Assembly (NCBI GenBank): GCA_013420905.1
Contig: JAAXNY010000013.1
Span: 1,612,001-1,676,000, forward strand
DNA: 64,000 nt
Reading direction: 5' to 3'
DNA from: Collybia mongolica
Taxonomy: Eukaryota > Basidiomycota > Agaricomycetes > Agaricales > Clitocybaceae
Shown here: in pieces, positions 1 through 12,969 of the stretch
How positions within the stretch are numbered: the stretch's first letter is position 1
Layout: every line of letters starts with the position of its first letter
Position numbers and translations under genes: made by a program
The notes under the pieces: generated by a model
Databases searched by the model: none
Seen by the model: only the letters and a program-made list of their open reading frames with translations
Told to the model about the DNA's origin: nothing

Positions 1-3000
1 TAGTGTTATATTTCCTACGCCTACGAAGATAACTTCGGCACGCCCGCGACTTGAACAGGATCAACTTGAACAAGACCACATGCCATCGTTGCCGTCCGTT
101 GTAGACCTTGAAGAATTGAAGGTTCCCTTTTAATCAAACAAATTCGGGCCAACTGCTGGATCGAGGCCTCCATCCACGTCAAGGTTGGAGCGTTACAAGG
201 ATTGTTTAGGCCACTTGGTACAGATCGGCACAGGAGACAAACGATGGCTCATGGTTTGCGGGCGGGTGATCCGATACCTGATACGTAGAGCAAAACTTTT
301 GCGACAGACGCGGACCCAGCCAGCGCTCCAAAGACGGGGTCCCATTTTTTTTTTTCCTGGACCTTTTTCCTTCTTTTACGGTTCGTTGATTCTTTCGGCT
401 AATGTTTCAAACGCCAGAGTAGTCCAGGAGTGAATTATAGAATCACCCATATCAGAGCCATTACTTCATTTATTGATTGACAGGTAGACTATTGGGCATC
501 AATGTAAAAGGCGTCCCACGGTGGTCTCAATGACAAGTTTAGAAACAACTTGAAGGAGCAATAGGTGATACGGCCGTCAAGCGGGGCCAAGTTCTCCACT
601 GCTCTGTCAGAGCTTGAGCTTCCTATAATGTGCAAGTCAGAACCGCAAAAGGTGAAGAAGTGAATACTGCGACACTTACCGTCGCCCGTTCGATCCACAC
701 TGGGTCTGTTCTTCCGGGAGATGGTCTCAGCTTCGCCAAGATACGACAACCACTTGGGTGTTGAAGGGATTGCTTTTGACACCGGACTGATCGGGTGTGC
801 AAGTCCACCCACGTCATCCAAGGGACCACGAGAAGCTACCCATCTCGTTCCTTAGTTGGATAGGTGTGGGTCGAGAGAACCCTATATTCCACACGTCCAT
901 ATATTTTGGGGGCATTGCGGACAGGACGGTGTGGCGTCTGTGGTGTCGTGCGACGCTGTATCGTGGGACTCCCGGGAGGGCGTTTTTCCGATTCCATCTG
1001 CTGTGTTATGAAATAGCTTCGTGATGGAATCAGGGCACATATTGCTCCAAAAGTGATTTTTACGACTGCCAGCTTCTTTATGTGAAGAAGTTTAGCCTGC
1101 GGATTCGCCCGAGGTCTCAGGGGGTCTGTTAAGTCAGGCAAAAAAGCGAGACGGGCCTAGGTGAAACTGTGCGCAGAAAGTACTGTGTATAACTAGATCC
1201 CCATGCTGACCTGACCCACGTCGGGCGATTCAAGCCAAGCGGGAGGCTGCTTCAGGCTGAGCGAACGGACCTAAAACGCACAGGTACATGCATAGACGCC
1301 GTACGACTTCTTAGACGACATTCTCGACTAGAATAGGACGGACTAAAGGGAGAGCTTGACGGCATTGTTCATCCGGCCGACGGCCGACGACTGTGCGAGC
1401 CAAGGTTATTGAAGGTCAAGCTATTGCCTGGGTCGGGGCAGGGGCTCTCGTTCCAGGCATACCACATTGGATCGTTTTTCTTACCCGGCCTCGAAAAGAG
1501 ACTGAGGCACGCCAGACGGCGCCGGATTTCGCAAGACCAGTAGGCTACCACCGACGTCCCGCTCCGGCGCTATGTGGTGTCGTCCGAGGGTGTCAGCTGC
1601 GGATCCGGGGTGCTACGGATGCGCAGGGTGTAACCAGAATTCCAGTGCGCCGGGGACGCCCACGCGGTAATGCGGCGTATGGCGAGCAAACCTAAGAGTC
1701 CAACTGCTTAGGGGTAGAAGTAATGGACAAGTGCTGGGCGCTCGCCTGAGGGACCTCCCCCCTAATGATGACCCCCGTATAATCTTTCACCTCGGGCACA
1801 CATTTTCCCCCCTGAACTCTCATGATCAACACCAGTGACCAAAGTACGGCGAAGCTAAGTTGGCTTCTCTTTGAGTGTCTTGCTTGGTAGTATTATAAGC
1901 TTGATGCTGTTGGACGTGGTTCAGTCCTGGTGGGAACGCTCATCGATCAAGAAGAATCTCGAGGAGGTCACTGGAGAGAAGAAACAGAGAATACACGGCT
2001 AGCTCCGAGCCCGCACCGAAGTTTGCCAAAAACTCAGCGATCGAGTCGCGGCAGGCAGCCGCCCAAGGGTCATCCCTCAGAGTCAGACTTGTACAAGTAC
2101 CTAGGGTTCGACGTTCTCAAAAATCAAGCCTGACTCGGATTCACAGATGGCTTAAGCTCAGCAGCGGGACTGGGCACTGGCCAGGCTGCCTCAGTCACGA
2201 GGGAGGCCTAGGGATGGTTCTACCAAGCTCAGGTAATACCTTACTACGTACAGAGGACACAACAGACACCCGGGCCAGAGCCAGAGCCAGTGCCACGTTT
2301 TTTCCTAGCGCCGTCACTCAAGCCCAACCTCAGTCCCCAGACGAGCGTTGGATATTAATAACACTTGCGCCTACAGTATCCAAAACAGCCTGCAAGTCCG
2401 CGTTCCGAGCCGAGACTCCTTTAGCCAACGGAGCGGTAGTACAGGTGCCAAGTCTGGATCTGATACGCCGGAGACGGAAGTCTGGAGGATAACGAGAGCC
2501 ACTATATATAACTTTGAACATTGTACAATGAGTCTCTAGGTCCATCAGACTGAACACGCGCGTTGGTATCAGCGAGCTGTTGAAACGATTGAGAGTTTAT
2601 TGTATTCGAGGGTGTTCAACATAGTACGATATCAGGATTGTATGTTGGGGGGGCTGTGTGGGTCATTTCCGCTCCTTCCGTATGTATCGCCGTGGGGTCA
2701 TGATCCCTTCGAATGCAAATTACAACACGTCCCGGTATCCAGCCAACAGGGTCGGAGAAGGCTGTCATGGAAGACGCAGAAGCCCGGTATCGAGGTAAAA
2801 CAGACAGTGAGTGAGTTTTTTCGCGTAGGCTCCGGGTGAAACGAATGAGTGACAAAGACAGAGAAGATGTCGGGGGTGGGCATGGATAGTGTATAGCCAT
2901 CGGAGACGGAGGAGAGTCTAATCGTGATCGTGATGAAGAACCGGGCGCTGGTGCTGAGTGAGCGAGAGTACAGGATGGGGCATTGGGGGACTCGGGGAGT

Positions 3001-3165
3001 GATTGTGGTTACGACGGCGGGCAGTGCATGGAACGTGACTGTGAGATCAGACTATTCTCGGCGAGCCGCTGTGCTGGGACGGGATTGCCAATTGCGGTGA
3101 TCGAAGATTGAGCACACATATAGACTGTAAAAAGTACAACGCCTTGAACTCGACGACCGCCCACG
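1..3165. other. Intergenic stretch, no gene seen
   Basis: I see no reading frame with family features, no splice-consistent exons and no transposon termini here. The open frames are short, overlap on both strands and have no recognisable motifs. Composition is mixed and CpG is present, unlike the depleted block that begins near 5.8 kb. The last few hundred bases presumably hold the promoter of the F-box-like gene at 3166; I saw no clear TATA box. Confidence 0.5.
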
Positions 3166-4570
3166 ATGACAGCGACTGCTCCTTGCCCTCTCTCCCTCTC
3201 CGACTTTCCCGAGGAACTCCTCGACCGCATCCTTGCTCTCTCCCTCTCACCGTCCCCGCTCCCTCCCTCTCCCCGCCCAGCCTGGCACCCGCCCTCCTCC
3301 TCCTCTCGCCCCCGCACTCGCCTCGCCCCTCTTCTCATCTGCCGCCGTCTCGCTCGCATCGGCACTCCCCACCTCTACCATGCCATCCACCTCGCCGCGC
3401 CCACCACCACACGCCTCCTCCTCCAGACCCTCCAGTCCAATCCTGCCCTTGCAGAGCACGTTCGCATCCTCACCCTCGCCACCGTCACGACCGACGCCGG
3501 CGCAGTCATGGCCCTCTGCAGGGGCGTCACCAGCCTCGAGCTGGTGCTGGATGGGATGCATGGCGACAGCGATGACGCAGCCTTCGTGCGCGGCCTGCAA
3601 CAAATGAAACAGGTCAGGCATTTGACACTCAGAAAACCCGGGACAGTATACCTCTCCCTCCCTCGTGCACGCTCCGTCATCACGGGCCTCGCCGCTGCCA
3701 TCGACCAATGGGCAGACCTCGTACGTCTTCCCACTTGCCCCTTTTTGCGTCTAACCTGACTCTTTCCAGGAATCTGCCAACATCGCATTCAAGCTGTCCG
3801 ACGACACGCCCACCTCGCCCATCGCCGGGTCCACCCCCGTCTTCTCCTCTTTTATCCCTGCCCCACACCGCTCCCACACCCTCCCTCTTTCATTCACCCC
3901 AGCTGCCATTACCGACTCCCCGCCGCCCTCCCCACTCCCGCTCCCGCACGGGCCCATCACAGCCCTCACCGCCGCTCTCGCCCGCGCCCCCAATCTTCAC
4001 ACCTTCACCACCCACCTCCCCTCCGTCTGGAACGTCGCCATCCTCACCGTCAGTGCCAACCCGCGCCTCGAGCGCATCGTCCTCGTCGACGGCCGCCGCC
4101 CCGCCCGCCCCTACCCCGAGCCCCCCTCCCCCATCCACACCGCCCCCGCCCACGCACCCTTCAGCCCCAGCTCTCTCGGCTCGTCCACGCCCTTCAGCCC
4201 GCCGCAATCCCACGCTGGCCCGTCGCAAATCAGCCCCCTCCAGGCCCCGTTCAGCCCTTTCCCGAACTCGAACTCGAAGCCTGGCCCCACCAAGACGCAC
4301 CCGCGTCGTCTTGCGATCAATACGAACACGGCGTACACCCCCGGCCAGTGCAGCCCCAGCGGCGCACCCGCGTGTCCCTCGCCGGTCCCGGTCCCGTACC
4401 CGCCGGCGCACGCGTGCCCCACCAGCCCGCAGGCGCATGAGGGGGGCATTATCGGCACGGGGCTGTTCCTCATGGAGGCGCGCAAGCATGCGCGGCTTGG
4501 AGAACTTATCAGGAGTGGAACTGTCGTGGTTAGGGGGCGCGCGTTCACGATGGGGAGTCCGGGGAAGTAG
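3166..4570 (+). CDS. F-box-like protein, two exons
   Basis: Two exons, 3166-3720 and 3770-4570, are joined by a 49-nt intron with GTACGT at the donor, a CTAAC branch-like site at 3751 and CAG at the acceptor. The join keeps phase 0 and gives 451 residues ending in TAG. Residues about 9-25 read as an F-box start (SLSDFPEELLDRILALS); residues about 45-110 (LLICRRLARIGTPHLYHAI, then LLLQTLQSNPALAEHVRILTL) match the usual basidiomycete F-box layout, in which the box leads into a region scored against leucine-rich repeats. The second half is rich in Pro, Ser and Ala with repeated FSP motifs and is probably disordered. By family it would be a substrate adaptor of an SCF ubiquitin ligase; no substrate can be inferred. 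The gene is very GC-rich compared with what follows. The exon structure is strong; the F-box call is a motif judgement. Confidence 0.75.
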
Positions 4571-5805
4571 GGGTGTTTGCTTGTTTTTGGCTTTTTTTAA
4601 AAAATTTTATCCATCCTCGAAGACGCGAGGGAGTTAGCGTGATTGCGCAGATGATACCCGCCACGACATTATTTATCAAGAAACGACACAGAAAACACAT
4701 ATACCATGGACTATGCACTAGGACCACGGACTATCGACTCCTTTCCCTTTCTTCACTCTCACCTCGGCTCCGTCCTTCTTCTCTCTCTGCACAACGACAC
4801 GTAGACTCATCCTACCTACCTATTTCTAGTTCTAGATCTCACGCCGTCCCACACATATGTCATACACCCCACGCATCCCCCCCACGCCCCCCATGCCCGA
4901 TCCGCTGTGCGTTCTTTAATACATGTGTACCCGTATACCGTATATCCCCCCCGCGTGTGCCCCCGTGCGGCTGTAGTATAGTATATGTGCCCGCGCCCCA
5001 GCCTCGTGCTGGGGTTGTTATAATATTTGCATTTGAGAGATGCCATGGTATCGTTGGAAACTTCGGCCCGACGGATGTTTGGAGTTGAGTTGAGTGGGGT
5101 ATATCCTCGTTGTGGCGTCGGGTGGACGGAAGGTACGAGCAGCATGGCGCAGTTGGAAGCGCGCGGGGCCCATATGGGATTGGAGGAGGCACCCCGAGGT
5201 CACTTGATCGAAACAAGTTGCTGCTATCACATGCATCATCAGTATTGCTTTTTGGATGTTTTTTTTTTGGTGTTGAACATTGTCGATATGTTGGTATTGG
5301 TGGGGTTTCGAGGGCAGTGGGTTGATCTCACCTGGCACCTGCTGCTGGGGTTGTGTGTGCACAGTTGGTGCCATTATTATAACGATTCGTATGGGAGATC
5401 TCCTCTACTCCTCTCGTCGAGACTCAATACTGCCAATGACACGCTCCCAGTGCATCGATTTGACACCCTGAACCTGGCTTGTGGTTTTTCCTTGTTCCGT
5501 CTTATCTTAGATCTACATGTGCGGGGGAGGTGCATGAGGTCAGAGACGGTGTACCGGATATCTCTGGGGCATCTGCCCTGAGTTACTTCAGAAGTTTGGA
5601 CATCCAGAGTCGTTACCCTAGGGCACTTGGGCACTTGTTTCAAAAGTTCCACTCTGAGATATGACAGCTCTTGCAAGGTAGGAAGATACATAAGTGGGGT
5701 GTTTTTGAATCTGACCTGGTTATGCCCGCTGCTACCTGCAGGACTGGGCAGATAATACTTCAAGGATGTCAATAGGACCACATTTTGTTAGGAGGCTTGA
5801 TAGTC
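4571..5805. other. Intergenic, no gene seen
   Basis: This holds the probable 3' region of the F-box-like gene (a T/A-rich stretch just after the stop) and then mixed sequence. Overlapping open frames occur on both strands without motifs. CpG becomes scarce towards 5.7 kb, marking the left edge of the decayed repeat block. Confidence 0.45.
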
Positions 5806-5809
5806 AACC

Positions 5810-6720
5810 CTTTCAAGTGACTGCAAAGTCTCAACCAGAGGGATTTCTGGAGGTCTCTAGTATGTGTAAGCCCTCCAGAGGTAGGCTGTCCCAAAAGGCA
5901 ATATGATTGACTCCTGTCAATAGGGGACCATCATCCATTGACATAGATATATTCAAGTCATGAAGCTCAAACCTCAACTTTCTGGGATCATCCCAGGCTT
6001 TGATGGTAAGCATATCATCATCATAACCAAGAGATAAAGGAGATCTAATCCTTGGATACTGAATAGAAGGTCCAATGCCAGGGATTGAAAGTATGGCATA
6101 TATTTCTAAAGGTGTCTTCTAAAGTGTATTTAATCTGGCCCACTGAATTGATATTAACCAAAGATGTGGCAGGATATGAAATGTGGGCAAGAAGTTTGAT
6201 ACATTGACTGATCTCCAACTCAATGCATATCCATGACAGGCAAGGCAGAAGGATAAAGGAGCCTATTGCTATACTTGCTGGGGATGGGGGAGAATTTGCC
6301 ATAGGTAGCCAGATTCTCAAAGTTTGGCATATTCTGGAGGATGGAGGTAAGTTGGGCTACTGATGGGCATTGTTGAGCACTTTTTATATGAAGATTCAAA
6401 AGGGCCAGGAGAGGAGAAAAATCCCAGGAGAGGTTGCACCTGACAAGCTAGAGATCATGCAATACAGGAAGAATGCCTCCAAAGAGTCCAGTTAGCAGAG
6501 GGTTTGTCTCCCTTGATGACCAGTTCAAGGTAAATTGTTCCAAAAATAGAGTTGGGTGGGTTTGAATTGTATTTAGTAGGGGATTCATTCAGTGGTTGAA
6601 TCTGTGGAGATAACAATAACCCTTGCATTCTACCCATGCTCATCAAAGCAACCAAGACATCTTCTTGTGAGTTGTGGGTAATATTGGCTGAAAGCATCAA
6701 AGGAGCTTGCTTTGATCCAA
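5810..6720 (-). pseudogene. Decayed F-box/LRR-type gene
   Basis: Three minus-strand fragments (about 6700-6455, 6320-6045 and 6013-5831) each look like part of one LRR-rich basidiomycete F-box protein. The first has a repeat-like LSANITHNSQEDVLVALMSM. The second has a leucine-patterned stretch around LPCLSWICIELEISQCIKLL followed by HISYPATSLVNI. The third has LHDLNISMSMDDGPLLTG and then FWDSLPLEGLHIL. They lie in order but are separated by stops and frame changes, and CpG is almost absent, as in the rest of this block. The fragment ends just before the solo LTR at 6769. I read it as a dead paralogue of the F-box genes elsewhere in the window. The assignment rests on residue patterns only. 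Confidence 0.5.
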
Positions 6721-6768
6721 GAAAGTCTGAACAAAAGCAGTAATTGTAACAGACACTGATGTGACCCC

Positions 6769-7626
6769 TGTAAGGGGAGCACTAGTTCACCCCCATATAG
6801 TCACTTGGACTAACACTACACCATTACATAATCTCCATATGCTGTTGTATATCTTGTAAGGGGATTGCTTGTACAATCCACATCTAGTTGAGTGGACTAT
6901 TATTGCATCATTGTATATACATTCCATATGCCTCACATCTGCCTTGAGTAACCTTGGCATATCCCTTAGGCCTGTCTGACCCCTACCTTACCCCCTTTAG
7001 CAGACAGTAGATTATTTCCCCACTGGCACATTACACATGGACCCTTGTACAGCCCTAGCAGGCTGATATAGCCTTCTGTAGATACTCCATTAGTTACTCC
7101 AACAATGTACTATATAAATAGTACCTTCTACCTAGTGGTCAGCACCTTCACAATAAACTAGGATTGGGCTCTCTCACTTTGACATAGGTCCTTGGGTCCC
7201 TGGTGCCCCCTTCCCTACCTGGCTTGATCTTGCCTTGTATATTGCCCTCTTTTTGTATTCTCTGGCTGACTCGATCCCTTACACACCTGACTTTGGTGTA
7301 ATCCTACTAACCTTGTGACCCTGCCCCTTACTCCTTTCATGATCATTACATTTACTCCTTACAGGCACCTGCCTTACTAGTGTACCATTGTACATCCAAG
7401 CAGGCCTATATTGTATTCTGAAGTATCTCCCTAGTTTACCCATCAATGTACCATATACAGCTGGTGCTTGCACTTTGGGGTCTGTACCTTTGCAATACCT
7501 TAGGTCCAGGTCCTTCTCATGTGACTAAGCTGCCTGTGCCCTGAGTGCCCCCTTCTCTACATGGTTGATCTTGCTGTGTACATTTCCCTCCCTCAGATAG
7601 CACTTGTAGTAATTCTGCCCCTTACA
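6769..7626. mobile_element. Solo LTR (family A), interrupted by a second LTR
   Basis: The element starts TGTAAGGGG and ends CCCCTTACA, and is flanked by a perfect 5-bp target-site duplication ACCCC (6764-6768 and 7627-7631). Its outer parts match the solo LTR at 17012-17410 in order and spacing. The excess length is explained by a second LTR at 6855-7283. No internal retrotransposon genes are present, so this is a solo LTR left by recombination. CpG is almost absent. Confidence 0.85.
6855..7283. mobile_element. Solo LTR nested inside the 6769 LTR
   Basis: A second copy with the same termini (TGTAAGGGG start, CCCTTACA end) sits inside the outer LTR, about 429 bp long. The flanking 5-mers are TATCT (6850-6854) and CACCT (7284-7288), which differ only by C/T transitions, consistent with a decayed duplication. 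Removing it restores colinearity of the outer copy with the 17012 copy. Confidence 0.75.
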
Positions 7627-7639
7627 ACCCCAAAGACCA

Positions 7640-8030
7640 GGACAACTGAGTGTGACCTGACACCAATGGGTACAGACATAGGAAACCATGAATCATTCCT
7701 TTCCAATCACCTGCCCAAAAAGCTAAGGTGGCACCACACAAAGGAGGAGGAATATTGTCAAGAGTATCTCAGGGAACAATTGGGTGATAAGAACAAGGGC
7801 ATTGCAATGTGTTTTCAAAGCTCAGATTCTTTCCTCAAAGCCCTTAATCTCTTCATTAGTCTTCCAAGCAGCTTCTACATTGGTGCCAAATTATTTCAAG
7901 TAGGGATGATGGGTCTAGCTTGACTGTGATGGATCTGAGTTGGGCCATTGCAAACACTGAGAAGTTTCCAAATTACAGTCTATTAACATATGTATCTATG
8001 AGCAACCCTCCAACAGCTGTAACACTATAC
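7640..8030. repeat. Dispersed repeat, also found near 42.0-42.4 kb
   Basis: The stretch from about 7785 (gataagaacaagggc) to about 8020 aligns by eye with 42173-42400, including the shared words before and after. The copy here has lost CpG while the 42-kb copy keeps it. The element type and true ends are not determined. Confidence 0.55.
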
Positions 8031-11000
8031 CAATGGTGCATTAACTCAGTAAAGCAAAGCTGACCTGTGACTTTTCTACAGTTTCCTTTATATTTGATAA
8101 AGCAGTACAGAAGGTGGTAGTTACAGAATGGTGGCCCTCAGAAATTGCCAGTAGTCATGGATGAATAAGTACTACTTAGCACATGCATTACTTCAGTTTG
8201 ATTATGGCAATTTGATGCCTATAGACCTGGAAACTTCTTGCTAGTCAGGTTGCCCTGCCTTGATGCAAGTCTCATGCACTAACAACTCTACCATACAATG
8301 AGCAGCACACCATGAGGATGAGGAGGGGGGGGAGGAGGAATGGTCAACAAAGAATGGCAAAGGAAGAAGGCATTTATAGCCATCCCTGAGCAAGAATGTA
8401 ATATGACACAACAATCCTGACAGGTAACCAACCCATATGAAAGGTTTGTGTCAGACAGGAACCCTGTGCCCCCTTGTCCTACCTGACAATGCTCAGGAGC
8501 CCAACTCCACTTAATGACTGACAGAAGGTGCAAATATGCCCCTGCCAAGTACTGGCACTTTGACCACTTCTCAAGGTCCTGCCTCTTGACCTGCATTAAG
8601 CACCCAAGAGTAGACACTAATAGCACAACCCTTCATCCCAGAAAACCCCTCCCAAACAACAAGAGAGAGGAAGAGCAATAGGAAAAAACCCACATACAGT
8701 AACCCCTTGTATTCTCATTTGGCCCAGGCAATGCCCTTGAGATCCCCCCAAACTTGTTCCACAACAGTAGCATCCCACTCCAATACTCCAGTGTATGGCT
8801 TTTAGCAGCAGCAGATGGCACTGTCAAGTCTAAACATACTGTGAGCAATGACATGGAAGGCATGATAAAGGATGTGTACCAGGTATTGTCATTTCAACCT
8901 GGACTGGGTGATGATAATGCAGTCTATGGTAATGACAGGGGAGCCATTGCAGGTCATGACTTGTTGTCTATCATACTACTTGACCCTACACCAGCCATTG
9001 AATGCTTTCCAGTACAGATTATTGCATCACCTGTAAATATAGGGCATTGAGTAAGGATATTGTAGGAAGGGGGAAAACAAAACATACTCAGCCAGATTGT
9101 TCTCCCTGGTTAGCTAAGGTTGTCTAAAAGAAACCAAACGTGCAATTTCATCAGGCATCACAACAAACATGTTGCCTCTGTGCCAGGAATGAAAGCAAGC
9201 TGAAATAAAAGGGTTTCAAGATTTTTCTACTTGTAATCCTGCCCATTGAACCCTGTGCATGTGCCTCCTTCAGGTTTCAAAGTTGATCAAATGAGGCATT
9301 TGGATGAACTACTGGGGGAAATGGCTTGTTTCACCACTGGATACACATTGAATATACTTTTGAATGTACCCATTGGACTGACAATGTAATAAGTTTGAAT
9401 ACATTTTGAATATCCTAAATGTTTATTATGATGTACATGTGATGTATAAGCCCTGATTATACACAAGGTATATCCTGCAGCACTTTTTGGGAATATATGT
9501 TTGATTATACCATATGTATTAGTAGATATAGGACTTGAGGTAGAGGGCCATTACTGGCAGATACGAGTCCTTATGTTTTTTTTTTGATTAACTTTTCTTT
9601 ATATTTCTAGAACCAGGTTGTTGCAATAGAACTAGCTATCCAGAATCTCTTCAACTTTATATTACTTTTTGTTGTTGATAAGTTTGGTTCTGGAACACTT
9701 GTCAGGCATTGTACTAGAATTAGATTGTAGGGTACAGGGAGTAGCTTGACAACATGGAAGGCCTGATGGATGCCCAACATGAAGATGTAATATAACCACA
9801 CATTTGAGCTTGCCAAATACTTGTTGCATTTCTGTATGGGGTCATGTTGCCAAGAGGCTCAGACAGGGAGCAGTATACACAGTATGAACAACCATGCAGG
9901 GAAGGGATGAGCATAGAGCACTAGAGGCTTGACTATGAGTAGAGAACCCAGCCCAAGTCTATTGCAAAGGTGCCCTTCCATGGAGAGGAAGGGGCACCTT
10001 ATATACAGTACATTGTGCCTATGTCTCAAATAACAACAGAATCTGATATCAGTAACTCTAATGATGCAACAATATATCTGTGATATGTTAGTCCAGAGTA
10101 AACTACTATCTGTCAAGGGGTTAAAGCAGTGTGTGTCAGAATAATAGGTATAACAGTGAGTCTATGCAAACAGCAATAGTGATTCTGATGGCTAGATGTG
10201 GACAAACAAGTGATCCCCTTACAACTTCACCCATATCCATGGTGTATGATATAAGCAACTGCATATGAATTGCCAATAGAAGTTGGTGTTTATAGATCCT
10301 ATACAAATATCCACCAATAAAAGGTAACAATATATATCTAGGCATTTTCCTTAAAAACAAGTCAGCTGGTAAAGTGGGGACTCAGACTCTCAGAGATGGA
10401 CTGTGTGAAAAAAATTAACTTAATTGAAAATGTAGATCCATATTTGTATATTCCAAATATACAACCAACTCAGTAGCTTCTCTGGAGACTTTACACTGAG
10501 CCACATGAGCCACACAGACCACACAGACAAATGCAGGTGTCTGCAGACTGACTCAGACCCTGTTTGGCAGGGAGCTCTGCTTAATTGACAGTCTGCATCT
10601 GAGCCAAGTCAAAGTTAAGTCCATAAATCCACACTATTACTTGGATGCTCAGACCCAGCTTGGAACAACTCCTCATGAAGTCCATGCAGACTGTCCAGAT
10701 TGCTTACTTAATTATAGTTACCATTGCTTATTTAATGCACTAAAATGCAATATTTTGGAGAGTCAAATACAAGGCCTCAAGGTTACATGTCATATGCATA
10801 AAGCATACAGATTAACCATTTCGTAATATGAGCTTGTCAGTCCAAGGTGCCTGTTTTTATAATGGCCCCTGCTGTCTACCCTTGGCCATTACTGGCAATG
10901 GCTGAATATTGTTGATAGGTGCTACATCACCTGTCAGCCTTGTTGTCAACCTCCACCACTACATCCCCAGCTGCCTCTCCCATCACCTCCCTGCCACATG

Positions 11001-11329
11001 ATTGTGCACAATACTGCCAAATACAATGCCAGGTCCCACTGCCATGGATACCACCACCCTCTCTCATACCCACCCCTCTCAATGAAAATAACAACTGCAA
11101 AACCACAACAATAAGAGCTGCAGCAAGAACTACAGAGGCACCTGCCACATTACCAGTGACTGCCTGCCCACATCTGCTAGTGAGCAGATAGTATGGTGGA
11201 CATAGGTGGTGCAGTGGTGTATTCCATATGGTAGAACCATCACCTGGTGGATGGGTGTGCACCCATGGATGTACTGTCTAGACCAAGTAGTGCCAATCAC
11301 CCCTGTGCCCAAACCAGATGTGTAAAAGG
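8031..11329. other. CpG-depleted non-coding stretch
   Basis: I see no coding region or clear element ends here. Open frames on either strand are short and without motifs. The sequence is AT-leaning and nearly free of CpG, as expected for old, unrecognisable repeats. A T-tract lies near 9575-9583. Confidence 0.45.
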
Positions 11330-11550
11330 TGAGTGCATATGTGCCCCACATCTAGTTGCTGAGATATATGTACCTTGTTCTATTGTATATGCACCTATAT
11401 GCTGCTGTACACCTTGGGACTACCTTGGTGTAATTCTATCTACCTTGTGATATGTTCTTATTCCTTTCACAAATATTAGTTTACTTCTTACTAATACTTT
11501 ACCCCTGTACTATTTGCACAGCTCTAGTAGGCTGATATAGACTTCTGGTA
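11330..11550. mobile_element. Fragment of the family A LTR
   Basis: Words such as ccttggtgtaattctatc, ccttgtgatatg and ctctagtaggctgatatag follow the same order as inside the LTRs at 6769 and 17012, but both termini are missing. It is a truncated, diverged relic. Confidence 0.6.
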
Positions 11551-12606
11551 CACCCACAGTCTTTATCCAAAATACCTATTTATAGATTGGACTACCCAAT
11601 TGAAACTTAAACTAATTGTTCAAATTTTAAGATAATTAATAAATAAAGAATATACCAAATAGTCAAATCACTAAGGAAGTAATATTGATCCAAATGCCTA
11701 CTTGGGTGGAGTGGGCCAACACACTGTGTGGCAGGTACTTGTTCTTTATTTCTTTTCTTAGGAGAAATAAGTCCATTCCACATTCAGGAAGTTGTAAATG
11801 ACTAGAAACAATGTAGATGATAGTTTAGAGGTCATGTGACCATGGGAAAATGTTACCAAGTAAACAAGCAATGCCTGTGCACAAAACCCAATGCCATAGC
11901 TTGCCTGTTTATGGAGAAAACACAAAAACCATCAGAACTAACTTTTCCTAGGATCATGGACACTAAATAAGTGTTCAGATTGTTGTCATGTATTTGGTAT
12001 ACTTATGTGGTGGAATAGATCATGTGACATGTGTCAATAAATAGAGAATTCAATCTTATTTGTATTTCAGGTAAATATAGTAGTAGTTGTTGATTATTCC
12101 AATGTGTAGTGTAATTTCCCACAAGGGTCATGTTTGGTAAGGGTCATTGTTGTTATAAGATGTTTGTTCACCCCTGACATAACACACAGACCTTCAAAAC
12201 TAGCTGAATCTGGACATTTCTAATATTTCACTCAAAATAGACCATGGCAAAAATATGCTTAACAAGGAAATTGTAGAGCCATGTTTGTACATTCCAAATA
12301 TATAAAAACAAAGTTAACAGCTTTACTGGTTATGGAGAAAAACACAAAATAAATTTTGAAACACAATGCTTTGAAATATTAGATATGCATAATTTTGATG
12401 GCATCATCAAAGGCATTATGTAAGCATCCCAAATACATGCAAATTATGTCACAATACTTTGTATTTGTGGATAAATGCTGTAAAAAGCCATAAGAGAAGA
12501 AAAATCCCATTATGGAAATATTTTCCTGCAGTGTTGAAATATGATGAATCAATCAATCAATCAATCAACTTGTTGCCTGAAACCTGGGTTGGTAAAGAAC
12601 TTGTAA
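11551..12606. other. AT-rich non-coding stretch
   Basis: No gene is visible. A short ATCA microsatellite (about five units) lies at 12547-12568. The right edge is the TA target dinucleotide of the Tc1 element at 12607-12608. Confidence 0.45.
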
Positions 12607-12608
12607 TA

Positions 12609-12820
12609 CAGTGGCTCAAAAAACTGCCCCAATGTTTGTACATTTTTGAAAGATCAATATGGTATGAAGTGCTGACATAAGCAGGGGACCTGGGGTAATT
12701 ATGTAAGATACTATGACATCGTGGCTTTCCAATGGACCCTGGATCATGTGATTTGGATCAAAACCCATTAAGCTATAGGCCAAACAAAATGATTACTCAT
12801 TGGGGCAGTTTTTTGACCCT
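12609..12820. repeat. Left terminal inverted repeat of the Tc1 element
   Basis: This 212-bp repeat begins CAGTGGCTCAAAAAACTGCC. A 19-bp site, tcaaaaaactgccccaatg, occurs at 12616-12634 and again in reverse complement at 12798-12816, so each terminal repeat is itself bounded by an inverted pair. These are candidate transposase binding sites. Confidence 0.9.
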
Positions 12821-12969
12821 TATCTTATTTTCCATTATTCTGGCATTTATGATCCAATGCAAGAACATTATGGACTGTGGGAAGAATAAACAATGTCATG
12901 TGACTTTATTTGTATCAATTTGACATGTTGGAATTGGTTCAATCATCTTCTTGACCTCTTACCACCATC

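Noticed and set aside
3890..4489. Long minus-strand Arg/Gly-rich frame
   Set aside because: Antisense to the F-box-like exon; low-complexity composition from high GC, no motif.
3708..4637. A 309-codon Pro/Ser/Arg-rich plus-strand frame
   Set aside because: It is the shadow of exon 2 of the F-box-like gene in a GC-rich region; the spliced frame explains the sequence and has the F-box motif.
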